From Saccharibacillus sp. O23 (GTDB lineage: Bacteria > Bacillota > Bacilli > Paenibacillales > Paenibacillaceae), in NCBI RefSeq assembly GCF_002205895.1, contig NZ_NJDE01000010.1:62001-126000 (forward strand): DNA of 64,000 bases. The letters run 5' to 3'. The position numbers and the translations under genes are program-made. Below the pieces are notes generated by a model. That model made no database searches, was not told the DNA's origin, and saw only the letters and a list, made by a program, of their open reading frames with translations. Shown one piece after another: positions 45,401-53,435 of this stretch. Position 1 is the stretch's first letter. Every line of letters starts with the position of its first letter.

Positions 45401-45733
45401 CGTTTTGCCCGTCTGGAACAGGAAGCGGCCGAACGTGCCGCCGCCGAGGAAGAAGCGGCGCGCATCGCCGAAGAGGAAAAGGCTCGGCATCAGGAGGCGT
45501 CGGACGCCGAAGAAGCCGCTGTTACCGATGCGCAGACCGCGGATTCGGCAGCGGAGACATCCGCCGAAAGCGAAGGCGCGGCCGAACTCGCCGCGGCCGA
45601 AGACGTATGGTTGGAGACGTCCCGGGAGCCGCAGGCGGAGCAGGGGACGGCGAACGAAAGCTCCGCGCCTTCCGATCGCGAAGCCGTGCATATTCAAGAC
45701 GACGGCGAAGCTTCGAAACGCGAAGAGGAATAA
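42485..45733 (+). CDS. Type I pullulanase-like GH13 with C-terminal Ig-like and CBM41-like modules
   Basis: A probable alpha-1,6-debranching enzyme of 1082 aa. A CBM48-like domain (about 30-130) precedes the GH13 barrel (about 150-580). The pullulanase signature YNWGYDP, nucleophile Asp345 (DGFRFDLMG), acid Glu375 (YGEPW) and Asp457 (TAHDN) are all intact. Two Ig-like repeats follow (about 690-865); the second has the BIG2 pattern SSDVGIATVNQAGRVTG. A pullulanase-associated module (about 866-960) contains DGDYAGWNLWVWG. An acidic Ala/Glu-rich tail (about 960-1082) ends it. There is no signal peptide and no wall anchor, so it appears cytoplasmic. CBM41 at the C-terminus is unusual. ATG 42485 has SD AAGGGGTGA. 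Confidence 0.88.
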   Translation: MADMLSFNDTLDCPDFEAYPYGDLGLTFSPQYCTFKVWVPGAEKVRVVIYEDEGEYDSAGRVKDHSGGRELTMEEDEYGVWSIVVPGDLEGHYYMYHITYKIGEHENSRYVVDPYAKAASANGQRGAIVNMRRTDPEGWENDMRPPLRHPVDSVLYELHVRDFSASQDAKMNHSGQYLAFTEKGIRTRGGQKVGIDHLQELGITHVHLLPVYDFCTVNECDVTPEAYNWGYDPQNYNVPEGSYSSNPHNPEARIRELKKLVQSLHAHGIRVVVDVVFNHTFSVEDGPFDPVVPGYFYRFNKYGQLSNGSGVGNELATERPMVRKYILDSLLYWAEEYHVDGFRFDLMGLIDTTTMRTIASVLHEKVDPSILIYGEPWTALDSPLRELTLKGSQQGGGFSVFNDNFRNAIKGDGDGWGTGFISGAPDKEGSIAQGLRGSVHDFAAEPAESINYVTAHDNLILWDKLIKSRGYWEQTGFLSFDNGKPSQGMTVAQAVEVSKPYAMLKGEDPLDHDLVKRQLLAYSILLTAQGVPFISAGDEMLRSKFGDHNSYRSPDLINAIRWTNKDRFHAVNDYMRGLIDLRRSHRAFRLKTRHDIEKHMDVFRMHGGVVGFTLNDHAGGDLWKTIVVVHNASESEQTIELPARGRPWKIVVDGRRAGTRALGEAADFVRVPALSSMVLYDEEDDYVPEAALLEWENMPGVVQPGEKLFLRATVRDQRGRRMPEAEVSYHSSDPEKIIIRRDGSAWTIGMGRALITAVCGDMRSSTALLIERRTIHQIGISIEDGVRRLYVGRSLKLSAEPKDPFGNPMSASRLEWRSSDVGIATVNQAGRVTGMRPGRAVISVFGEGVQAQLALEVREYTPRRLILEYEREDGDYAGWNLWVWGAAFGSRRVDFADVSNGVADVLLEVAPDVLSLGFIVRHEEWEKKDIAADRYIDLGAITGDWVRIRIRSGEFRVSAEALAEADIPAQQERFARLEQEAAERAAAEEEAARIAEEEKARHQEASDAEEAAVTDAQTADSAAETSAESEGAAELAAAEDVWLETSREPQAEQGTANESSAPSDREAVHIQDDGEASKREEE

Positions 45734-45756
45734 AACCGGGTGGAGGCGAGTTTCGC

Positions 45757-46233
45757 ATGATCGAAGAACAGAAGGTGCTGCCCGGTCAATCGATCGGCAA
45801 GTCGAAATTGGGCATGAGCCGCGAAGAACTGGCGGCAGCCGAGCCGGATAGCCCTTTTTATTATCAATACGAATTTGCCGGAGACAAAGCCGTATTTATC
45901 GAACTTTCCGAATCGGCGCAGGTCGAATTCCGCTGTCTCTACGAAGACATGGATCTGTTCGGCACGCCGGCCGACGAGCTGGTCCCGCGCCTTGACGCGA
46001 TCAGTCCTTACGTTAGAGACGAAGACGCGGAACTCGGTTTCCGTTATCTGTTCCCGCAGCTCGGGATGCTGCTGTGGCGCTCGAGAGTCTTTCGCGAAGA
46101 AGACCGCGAAGCGGAGTGGTATCGGGAGATGCCGCCGGAGAATCAAGAAGACGAACGGCGTTTCCGCTTTTTCGAGACGGTCGCGGTATTCTCGCCGGAG
46201 TGGCCGGGTCTGACGGAGGAGAGGGAAGCCTGA
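45757..46233 (+). CDS. Hypothetical protein downstream of the pullulanase gene
   Basis: A 158-aa soluble acidic protein with no recognised domain. The N-terminus has a short motif IGKSKLGMSREEL, seen in several small uncharacterised Bacillota proteins. The C-terminal half is rich in Glu, Arg and aromatic residues. ATG 45757 has SD GGTGGAGG and starts 23 bases after the pullulanase stop, so it is the probable last gene of the TPR-pullulanase unit. A strong terminator follows. I cannot assign a function. Confidence 0.65.
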   Translation: MIEEQKVLPGQSIGKSKLGMSREELAAAEPDSPFYYQYEFAGDKAVFIELSESAQVEFRCLYEDMDLFGTPADELVPRLDAISPYVRDEDAELGFRYLFPQLGMLLWRSRVFREEDREAEWYREMPPENQEDERRFRFFETVAVFSPEWPGLTEEREA

Positions 46234-46284
46234 GCGATCCTTCGAACAAGCCGACCGATCGTCCGCCTCGTGCGCGGTCGAACC

Positions 46285-46321
46285 GAAAAAAGCGTCCCGG
46301 AATTTCCGGGACGCTTTTTTT
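46285..46321. terminator. Bidirectional terminator
   Basis: AGCGTCCCGG pairs with CCGGGACGCT around a 5-base loop, with an A run on the left and a T run on the right. It serves the pullulanase unit and the convergent Gfo/Idh/MocA gene. Confidence 0.92.
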
Positions 46322-46354
46322 GCCGATTACTTCTTACCTTTTATTCGCTTCGAT

Positions 46355-47449
46355 TTAAGCGTCCGCGCCGTTCATGTACACGGCTTTGCCCGTGCGGGCG
46401 GATTCGTAGATCGCTTCGAGAATCTCGGAGACGACGCAGGCTTGTTCCGGCGTCACGACCGGAGTCAGGTCTTTGTCGATCGCTTCGATCCAGCGGTACA
46501 TCTCCAGATCGGCGTCGTTTTCGGCTTTGCCTTCGTAGAACGCGACGCCGCCGGACGACAGTTCGACTTCCTTCGTGTACAGACGGCCGAATTCTTCGCC
46601 GTTGATCCGCAGTCCGCCTTTCATGTCCGCTCCGCCTTCGCTGCCGCTCAGGCTGCATTTGGCTTCGTCGATGTCCAGCGTATTCAGCGCCCAACTGGAT
46701 TCGAGCACGACGGTCGCGCCGTTCTCCATCACGATCATGCCGAACGCGGAGTCTTCGACCGTGAATTTGCTCGGGTCCCACGGTCCCCAAGCGTTCGCCG
46801 CGTTCTCGCGCTGCGACAGTTGATGATGAGCGGTACCGAGCACGACTTTCGGCTTGTAGTTGTCCATCATCCAGAGCGTCAGGTCAAGAGCGTGCGTGCC
46901 GATATCGATCAGCGGGCCGCCGCCTTGTTTTTCTTCGTCCAAGAATACGCCCCAAGTCGGAACGGCTCTGCGGCGGATCGCATGGGCGCGCGCGTAATAG
47001 ATATCGCCCAGCGTGCCCGCTTCGCAAATCTGTTTCAAATGCTGGCTGTCGCGGCGGAAACGGTTGTTGTAGCCGATCGTCAGTTTTTTTCCGCTGGCTT
47101 TGGCCGCTTCGACCATTCGGCGCGCTTCCGCGGCCGTCTTCGCCATCGGCTTTTCGCACATGACGTGTTTGTCGGCTTCCAGCGCGGCGATCGAGATGCG
47201 GGCATGCGATTCGTTCGGCGTCAAGACGTGCACGATGTCGATCGACTCGTCCTGCAGCAGTTGATTGAAGTCGCTGTATACTTTCGCGCCTTCGACGCCG
47301 TATTTGGCCGCCGCTTCTTCCGCGCGTTCCGGGATGATGTCGCAGAACGCGACCAATTCGACGCTGTCGAGTTTGCTCAGGCTGGGCAGGTGTTTGCCGT
47401 TGGCGATGCCGCCGCAGCCCACGATTCCGATCTTGTACGTTTTGCTCAT
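46355..47449 (-). CDS. Gfo/Idh/MocA family oxidoreductase
   Basis: An NAD(P)-dependent sugar or inositol-type dehydrogenase of 364 aa. The Rossmann motif GCGGIANGKHLPSL is at residues 11-24, the EKPMAKTAAEARRM motif supplies the catalytic Lys, and the C-terminal beta-sheet domain has GPLIDIGTHALDLTLWMM with the conserved Asp and His. ATG 47449 has SD GAGGTGAC. It is the last gene of a three-gene minus-strand cluster with an AraC regulator and a second Gfo/Idh/MocA gene. Substrate unknown; a polyol or aldose derivative is likely. Confidence 0.9.
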   Translation of the reverse strand: MSKTYKIGIVGCGGIANGKHLPSLSKLDSVELVAFCDIIPERAEEAAAKYGVEGAKVYSDFNQLLQDESIDIVHVLTPNESHARISIAALEADKHVMCEKPMAKTAAEARRMVEAAKASGKKLTIGYNNRFRRDSQHLKQICEAGTLGDIYYARAHAIRRRAVPTWGVFLDEEKQGGGPLIDIGTHALDLTLWMMDNYKPKVVLGTAHHQLSQRENAANAWGPWDPSKFTVEDSAFGMIVMENGATVVLESSWALNTLDIDEAKCSLSGSEGGADMKGGLRINGEEFGRLYTKEVELSSGGVAFYEGKAENDADLEMYRWIEAIDKDLTPVVTPEQACVVSEILEAIYESARTGKAVYMNGADA

Positions 47450-47482
47450 TAAAGGTCACCTCGTCGATAGGATAAGATCATG

Positions 47483-48448
47483 TCATTCGGAAATTTCCGC
47501 CGGATCGCGCCGCAGTTCGGACTGTTTGGTCCGCCGGTAGACGGAAGGCGAGATACCCATGCGTTTGCGAAACACCGTGTGCAGATAAGCGGCGGTCGAG
47601 AAGCCTTCCAGCTCGGCGATCCGCTCGATGGACAAGCTCCCGGTACGGAGCCTGTCGCAGACCGCGCGCAGCCGGATATCTTCCAATACGCGGCTGAACG
47701 GGCGGTCCGGATCGACGTCGCGGAAGATCCGCTGAAGCTGCCTCGAACTGAGATCCAGCTTCTCCGCGACGTCTTCCAGCCGCAGGCCCGCGGTATAATT
47801 GGCTTCCATATAACGGACCGCGTATTCGTAACGGTAAGCGAGCATGTCGCGGTTCGGCGCTTCCGTGCTCATATCGCCGGCATCGTACGCTTGAATCGTT
47901 TTCAGCAGAATGCCGACGACCTGCCGTTTGATATCCGTGTAATAGCCGATCTTCTTGCTCTCGCCGGCTTGATAAGCTTCCAGAAAACAAGGCATCGCTT
48001 CGTGCACGTCTTGAGCAGGCCGGAGCGGCAGCGCGTTCAGCTTCTGCATGCATTCTTCGGCTTCCGCCGCTTCCCACGGATCGGCGGCCGGATTATGCCG
48101 AGGCACGATATCGACATGCAGGCACAGCTCGTCCATCGCGCGCTGCGGATCGGCTTCCTGATAATGCATGACGCCCGGACCGGTCAGATACAGCAGTCCT
48201 TCGGACAGAGGGAAAGGCTGATCGCCGAGAATGACCCGTCCCGCCCCGCGCGGAATGAAATGGAATTCGTAGGTCGAATGGTTATGAAAGTTGATGATGC
48301 GTCCCGGTTCGAAAGAGGTCAGATGGAAGCGCAGCACGCGGATCTCGTAATGTCCCCAAGCGACGGCGATGTCCAAGCGCTCCAGCAGATCCCATTTTTC
48401 GAACATGACTTCGTAAGGAAAAGGACTGCGCGCGAAACGATTCGTCAT
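47483..48448 (-). CDS. AraC family transcriptional regulator
   Basis: A 321-aa regulator. The N-terminal cupin contains FHNHSTYEFHFIPRGAGRVILG and the C-terminal double helix-turn-helix includes LRLEDVAEKLDLSSRQLQRIF and ELEGFSTAAYLHTVFRKRMG. It probably senses a sugar and controls the dehydrogenase cluster or the divergent glucosidase. ATG 48448 follows the stop of the upstream dehydrogenase gene with only one base between, so translation is coupled; its own SD is weak. Confidence 0.85.
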   Translation of the reverse strand: MTNRFARSPFPYEVMFEKWDLLERLDIAVAWGHYEIRVLRFHLTSFEPGRIINFHNHSTYEFHFIPRGAGRVILGDQPFPLSEGLLYLTGPGVMHYQEADPQRAMDELCLHVDIVPRHNPAADPWEAAEAEECMQKLNALPLRPAQDVHEAMPCFLEAYQAGESKKIGYYTDIKRQVVGILLKTIQAYDAGDMSTEAPNRDMLAYRYEYAVRYMEANYTAGLRLEDVAEKLDLSSRQLQRIFRDVDPDRPFSRVLEDIRLRAVCDRLRTGSLSIERIAELEGFSTAAYLHTVFRKRMGISPSVYRRTKQSELRRDPAEISE

Positions 48449-48449
48449 A

Positions 48450-49451
48450 TTAACCGTTCCGCTGCTCGAGCGGGACGACCCGTCCTTCTTTGGCCGAACG
48501 GTTGGCGGCTTCCATCAAGCGGGTCAACCGTTCGGCCGCCGCGATGTTCTCGGAAGCTTCGGTTCCTTCTTGAATATGGCGGACCCACTGATCGAAAGCA
48601 CTCTCGCGGTTGCCCGGCAGCGGCTGCTCGGTCCATTCGGAAGCGTTTGCGTCTTTTTTGGTGCGAAGCAGCAGTTTGCTGTCCGGCGTGCCGTAAAGAA
48701 CGGTGCCTTCCGTACCGTGCACTTCGACGGCGAACGGCGAATAAGGATTGACGAAGCCCGCTTCGACCGAAGCGATCGCGCCGGAAGCCGTATGCAGCGT
48801 GGCGAGAGCATTGTCTTCCACTTCTTTGCCGGTTATGTACCCGAAGTTCGCGCCCACGCCGGTGACCGGTTCGCCGAGGAAGAGCGCGGACAGATACATC
48901 GGATGGCAGCCCAGATCGATCAGAGCGCCGCCGCCGCATTGTTCGGCATTGTAGAAGTGTTCCGGCAGCCAGTTCGCCAGAGCGCCGTCATGCGACAACC
49001 GGGCCCGCACGTACGTCACTCGGCCGAGCAGTCCGCGGTCCAGAATATCTTGAATCGCGAGCGTGTACCCGTCGTTCAGACGCGGCAGCGAAACGGTCAA
49101 TTTCACGCCGGCTTCGCGCACCTCGGCGAGAATATCCGATACTTCCGCTTCCGTCGGCGCGATCACTTTTTCCGTGAAGATATGTTTGCCTGCACGGGCC
49201 GCCGCGATCATGACTTCCCGATGGCGGTTGGTCGGCGCGTCCACGATCACCGCGTCTACGTCTCCCGCGCTTAGCATCTCGTCCAGCGTCTCGTAATAAG
49301 GAACGCCGAGCTTCTCCGCCGCTTCGCGTCCGCGCTGCGGGACTTCGTCCCATACGGCGGTGATTTCGGTGTCCGGATGCTGCTGCGCCTGACCGATGTA
49401 GTCCCAAGCGTGCACATGCCACAGACTGGCTTTGCCTATACGAATGGTCAA
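48450..49451 (-). CDS. Gfo/Idh/MocA family oxidoreductase
   Basis: A second NAD(P)-dependent oxidoreductase of 333 aa, distinct from the one at 46355. It has an unusual start TIRIGKASLWHVHAWDY, with histidines where the usual GxGxxG glycines stand, and then AVWDEVPQRGREAAEKLG. The catalytic motif is TEKVIAPTEAEV, and the second domain holds GGGALIDLGCHPMYLSALF. TTG 49451 is the start because AAAGGAGG is ideally spaced. It is first in the cluster and divergent from the GH13 gene. Confidence 0.87.
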   Translation of the reverse strand: MTIRIGKASLWHVHAWDYIGQAQQHPDTEITAVWDEVPQRGREAAEKLGVPYYETLDEMLSAGDVDAVIVDAPTNRHREVMIAAARAGKHIFTEKVIAPTEAEVSDILAEVREAGVKLTVSLPRLNDGYTLAIQDILDRGLLGRVTYVRARLSHDGALANWLPEHFYNAEQCGGGALIDLGCHPMYLSALFLGEPVTGVGANFGYITGKEVEDNALATLHTASGAIASVEAGFVNPYSPFAVEVHGTEGTVLYGTPDSKLLLRTKKDANASEWTEQPLPGNRESAFDQWVRHIQEGTEASENIAAAERLTRLMEAANRSAKEGRVVPLEQRNG

Positions 49452-49734
49452 GGTTAAACCTCCTTTGAAGGTATCCAAAATTCTGACATTACCCTACTTA
49501 AAATAGCATATGGATCAGGGAAGTTCACTAAAACGATGCGACATTTGAAGTTCAATATCACGACATGACAAAAAGTGGATTTCTGAAAATATACAAGAAG
49601 CGGCCGATTGTTTCACGGACGTTCGCCGCCCGCTGTTTAGCTTTGCCGATTTGCGGTTATCCCCTAAACAGAAAGCGGCGTCCGGGCGAATTTCGGCAGG
49701 GAACGAGCCGCGGCGAAACACGAGGAGGAGAAGC

Positions 49735-51510
49735 ATGGACCGGAAACGAGGCGAAGAAGCACAAGCTTATTGGAAAGAAGGCGTATTGTATCAACTGTAT
49801 CCGCCGAGCTTCAAAGACAGCGACGGAGACGGTTGGGGCGATCTCGGCGGCATGCTCGAAAAAGCGGATTATCTCGCCGAGCTCGGCGTGAGCGCCGTAT
49901 GGATCGGTCCGGTATGCGATTCGCCGATGGAAGATAACGGTTACGATATTCGCGATTACTATAAGATTCACGACGCGTACGGCACGATGGAACAATTGGA
50001 GCGGCTGATCGCGACCTTGCACGAACGCGACATCAAGCTCGTCATGGATCTGGTCATCAACCATACGTCGGACGAGCATCCGTGGTTCGAGGCTTCGCGG
50101 GCGTCCAAAGACAATCCGTACCGCGAGTATTACATCTGGAAAGCGCCGGCCGAAGACGGAGGTCCTCCGAACAACTGGCGTTCTTTTTCCGAAGAATCGG
50201 CTTGGGAATTCGACGAACGGACCGGCGAATATTACCTGCATATTTTCGATAAAAAGCAGCCCGATCTCAATTGGGAAAGCGAAAGCATGCGCCGCGATCT
50301 GTACAAGATGATCCGGTTCTGGTTGGACAAAGGCGTGGACGGCTTCCGCTTGGACGCGATCAACATGATCTCCAAAGATCCCGCTTTTCCGGACGCGCCC
50401 GAAGACGCCCGGCATCCGCGCGGCCAGCAGTTCTACAAAAACGGCCCGCGGATTCACGAACTGCTGCGCGAACTTCATGAAGAGACGTTCGGCCGTTATC
50501 CGGGCACGCTCACGCTCGGCGAAGCGCCGACCGTGACGATGGACGAAGTGGTGCGCTACACCGCGCCCGAGCGGCGCGAGATGGACATGGTGCTGCAGAT
50601 GGAATTGATCCGCATGGGCAAAGACTTCGGCGATCCGTGGAAAACCGATCCCGACTGGTCGCCGGCCATGCTCAAAGAAAGCGTCGTCCGCTGGCATGAC
50701 GAAGTGTTCGGCCGCGGCGCTTACGCGCTGTACTTAAGCACGCACGACCATCCGCGCATGATCGGCACGCTGCTGGGCAGTTCCGGCGAAGGAGAGGAAG
50801 CCGATTCGTTGAACGACGCGGCGGCCAAAGCGGTCGGCACGTTCCTGCATACGCTTCCGGGCACGCCGCTCGTTTATCAAGGCGAAGAGTTGGGCATGCG
50901 GAACGCGAATTACCGCTCGCCGGACGATTATCGGGACAAAGGGACCGTAGCGGCGGCGCGGCGGCGCATCTCGCAAGGGCAAAAAGCGGAAGACGTGCTC
51001 GCGAGCCTGCATGCGCGCAGCCGCGACGGCGCGCGTTCGCCGATGCACTGGACAAGCGGGAAGAATGCCGGATTCACGGAAGGCGAGCCGTGGATTCCGA
51101 TGAGTCCCTCGGGTAAGGAAGCGAATGCCGAAGACGAGCGGAAAGACCCTTCGTCGGTGTTCCATCATTATCGCCGCTTGATCGCGCTGCGCAAAGAATC
51201 TCCGGTGCCGGCCCGCGGCGATTTGACGATGCTTCCGCTGGAAGAAGAGTGGGTGGCGGCTTACGTGCGGGAAGCGGAAAAGGAACGTTGGTTGATCTTG
51301 ATCAACTTTGCCGACGAAACCCGCGAATGTCCGATCGACGAACGATGGAAACGGGAGGCGGAAGCCGGCGAGAAGCTGCTCGAAAGCCGACCGTCGCATC
51401 CGGGTTCCGCGTCTTCGGAAGAAACGCCGTTCCGGACGTTCGAAGGCGAACCGCGGCTGCGATTGCTGCCTTATCAATCCGTGGTCTATCGCTTGTCCGC
51501 AGGCGTTTAA
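49735..51510 (+). CDS. GH13 alpha-glucosidase (oligo-1,6-glucosidase-like)
   Basis: A cytoplasmic exo-glucosidase acting on isomalto- or malto-oligosaccharides, 591 aa. GH13 regions are visible: DLVINHTSDEHPWF, nucleophile Asp207 in DGFRLDAIN, acid Glu263 in LGEAPTV and Asp338 in THDHPR. The last motif is normally NHDQPR, so Thr336 and His339 differ. The residue after the nucleophile is Ala, neither the Val of 1,6- nor the Thr of 1,4-specific enzymes, so specificity is open. ATG 49735 has SD GAGGAGGAG. It is divergent from the Gfo/Idh/MocA cluster and no sugar transporter gene is adjacent. Confidence 0.88.
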   Translation: MDRKRGEEAQAYWKEGVLYQLYPPSFKDSDGDGWGDLGGMLEKADYLAELGVSAVWIGPVCDSPMEDNGYDIRDYYKIHDAYGTMEQLERLIATLHERDIKLVMDLVINHTSDEHPWFEASRASKDNPYREYYIWKAPAEDGGPPNNWRSFSEESAWEFDERTGEYYLHIFDKKQPDLNWESESMRRDLYKMIRFWLDKGVDGFRLDAINMISKDPAFPDAPEDARHPRGQQFYKNGPRIHELLRELHEETFGRYPGTLTLGEAPTVTMDEVVRYTAPERREMDMVLQMELIRMGKDFGDPWKTDPDWSPAMLKESVVRWHDEVFGRGAYALYLSTHDHPRMIGTLLGSSGEGEEADSLNDAAAKAVGTFLHTLPGTPLVYQGEELGMRNANYRSPDDYRDKGTVAAARRRISQGQKAEDVLASLHARSRDGARSPMHWTSGKNAGFTEGEPWIPMSPSGKEANAEDERKDPSSVFHHYRRLIALRKESPVPARGDLTMLPLEEEWVAAYVREAEKERWLILINFADETRECPIDERWKREAEAGEKLLESRPSHPGSASSEETPFRTFEGEPRLRLLPYQSVVYRLSAGV

Positions 51511-51670
51511 ACGATTCTTCTTCGCGCAAAAACGCCGCCGAGGCGCAAAACCTTTTTTTTCCTAATCTTTGCGTCTCGGGTTTCATCGGGAAGCGGGCGG
51601 GGTTACCGATACTTGTGATGGACGACAAGCCCACGCAGCAGAACGCCAATCGACGAAGGAGGAGCACATC

Positions 51671-52456
51671 ATGACAACAGGAGCATTGAACGGAAAAGTA
51701 GCTGTAGTAACGGGGGCGGGTTCGGGCATCGGCAAAGCCAGCGCGATCCGGTTGGCGCAGGAAGGCGCCAGAGTCGCGCTGCTGGAATTGACGTCGGATA
51801 CCGCGCAGGAGACGAAGCGGGCGATCGAGCAAGCCGGCGGCGAAGCGTTGGTCGTCGAATGCGACGTATCCCAGCCGAAGTCGGTGGAGCAGGCGATCGA
51901 CGCGGTCGGGCAAAGTTGGGAACGGATCGACATCGTTTTCGCCAATGCGGGCATCAACGGTACAATGGCTCCGATCGAAACGATGGACGTCGAAGAATGG
52001 GACAAAACGATCCAAACGAATCTTCGCGGCACCTTTTTGACGCTGAAGTATTCGATCCCTTATCTCAAAAAAGAAGGCGGCAGCGTGATCGTGACCAGCT
52101 CGATCAACGGCAACCGCATTTTTTCGGGCACGGGCTTCTCGGCGTATTCGTCTTCCAAAGCCGGGCAGGTCGCGTTCGCCAAGATGGCGGCGCTGGAACT
52201 GGCCCGCTATAAGATCCGCGTCAACGTGATCTGTCCGGGCGCGATCGAGACGAATATCGACAAAAACACGTTCCCGAGCGACGACTTGGAAGAAATCTCG
52301 ATTCCGGTCGAATACCCGGAAGGCAGCCACCCGCTCAAAGGAGAACCGGGGCAGGCGGCGGAAGTGGCGAAGCTGGTCTTTTTCCTCGCTTCGGACGAAG
52401 CTTCTCATGTCAGCGGCACCAAAATTTACGTCGACGGCGCGGAATCGCTGCTCTAA
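51671..52456 (+). CDS. Short-chain dehydrogenase/reductase
   Basis: A classical SDR of 261 aa. The cofactor motif is TGAGSGIGKASA, with NAG in FANAGING, the catalytic Ser in VTSSINGN and YxxxK in AYSSSKAGQVAFA. A C-terminal AEVAKLVFFLASDEASHVSG completes the fold. The acidic end of the second strand (LLELTS) suggests NAD. Substrate unknown, possibly a sugar or polyol given the neighbouring glucosidase. ATG 51671 has SD AAGGAGGAG; 160 bases separate it from the glucosidase gene. Confidence 0.9.
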   Translation: MTTGALNGKVAVVTGAGSGIGKASAIRLAQEGARVALLELTSDTAQETKRAIEQAGGEALVVECDVSQPKSVEQAIDAVGQSWERIDIVFANAGINGTMAPIETMDVEEWDKTIQTNLRGTFLTLKYSIPYLKKEGGSVIVTSSINGNRIFSGTGFSAYSSSKAGQVAFAKMAALELARYKIRVNVICPGAIETNIDKNTFPSDDLEEISIPVEYPEGSHPLKGEPGQAAEVAKLVFFLASDEASHVSGTKIYVDGAESLL

Positions 52457-52459
52457 CGC

Positions 52460-53197
52460 TTATCGGTCGCGAAGTCGGCGCAGCGCGTCCGGCAGGACGA
52501 AGAAGAGCACGTGAAGCAGAGCGAACGTCAAAAGTGCAAGCGCTTCCTCCGCCAAGATGTACCACGGATAATCGCCGAACAGGTCGAGCACGGACGGCGT
52601 ATCGGGCTTGCCGCGCAGGAACATGTAATTGGCGTCCAGCAGCCGGTCTAGCAGATAGACGGCGAGCGCGATGACGTTCAGCGACAGCATGACGGTCGGC
52701 ACGGTGCGCCAAGTCGGCCGGAACCGTTCGATCCAGACCATGTACAGAGCGGACAAGATGATCGCCGCATGGGCGACGAAGAACTGAACAAAGCGGAAAT
52801 GCGGGTAAGCGTAAGCCAAGTTGGGCGTGATCAAAGCTTGCAGCGCGCCTCCGATCCCGGCGAAGAAAACGAGTCCCGCCAGAAAGCGGCTGCGCGTGAT
52901 CAACATCAAAACGGCGGCCAGCAGCATCAGGCTGCACAGTTCGAGCGGCAGCGTGAAGCGGGCGTTCCACACGCCGCGAGCCGCGTACCAGATATTCAGC
53001 GCCGCTTCCGACGCCGCCAGCGCGCCCAGCAGCGTCATGCGCAGAGCGAAAGCGCATTTCGGCCGAGCGCGTATGGCGCGGCGGAACGCGAACAGCAAAA
53101 CGGCGGCGATCGCAAACAGCGCGAGCGCGGCGAGATGAGCCGGAGCAAAAGCGACGAACGGCTCGGATACGGACGACGAAAAAAATGCAGCGGTCAC
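52460..53197 (-). CDS. YwaF/TIGR02206 family integral membrane protein
   Basis: A 245-aa polytopic membrane protein with about seven hydrophobic helices. The conserved blocks LPLELCSLMLLAAVLMLITRS, GIGGALQALITPNLAYAYPHF and LDLFGDYPWYILAEEALALL match the B. subtilis YwaF family, whose function is unknown. GTG 53197 has SD TGGAGG. It is convergent with the SDR gene: the stops are only 3 bases apart and no terminator was seen between. Confidence 0.82.
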   Translation of the reverse strand: MTAAFFSSSVSEPFVAFAPAHLAALALFAIAAVLLFAFRRAIRARPKCAFALRMTLLGALAASEAALNIWYAARGVWNARFTLPLELCSLMLLAAVLMLITRSRFLAGLVFFAGIGGALQALITPNLAYAYPHFRFVQFFVAHAAIILSALYMVWIERFRPTWRTVPTVMLSLNVIALAVYLLDRLLDANYMFLRGKPDTPSVLDLFGDYPWYILAEEALALLTFALLHVLFFVLPDALRRLRDR

Positions 53198-53343
53198 GAA
53201 ACGGCCTCCATTCGAACGTCAAACACGGGTATACGGGAACATTATGTAGAATTCGGCACGCTTCGTCAATCGGCCGGATTTTCTTCGCGGCATCGGCGGG
53301 AGTTCTTGAACTCTTCGCGTATCCGCCCAGCCTTTTGGCGCGC

Positions 53344-53401
53344 CAAAAAGCGGCATCCCCCGGCTGATCGTTCAGCTTAAATTCGGGTCTGCCGCTTTTT
53401 G
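53344..53401. terminator. Bidirectional terminator before the YwaF gene and after the OrfA remnant
   Basis: A 12-bp perfect stem (53344-53355 with 53390-53401) carries an A run on the left arm and a T run on the right, with a 34-base loop that contains further pairing (GGCTGA/TCAGC). Confidence 0.75.
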
Positions 53402-53435
53402 TGCGTCTCGCGAAGAAAAACAAAGACTAAAATCA

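Noticed and set aside
44566-45756. Upstream in-frame extension of the small gene after the pullulanase
   Set aside because: It is an out-of-frame shadow of the pullulanase gene; ATG 45757 has a strong SD.
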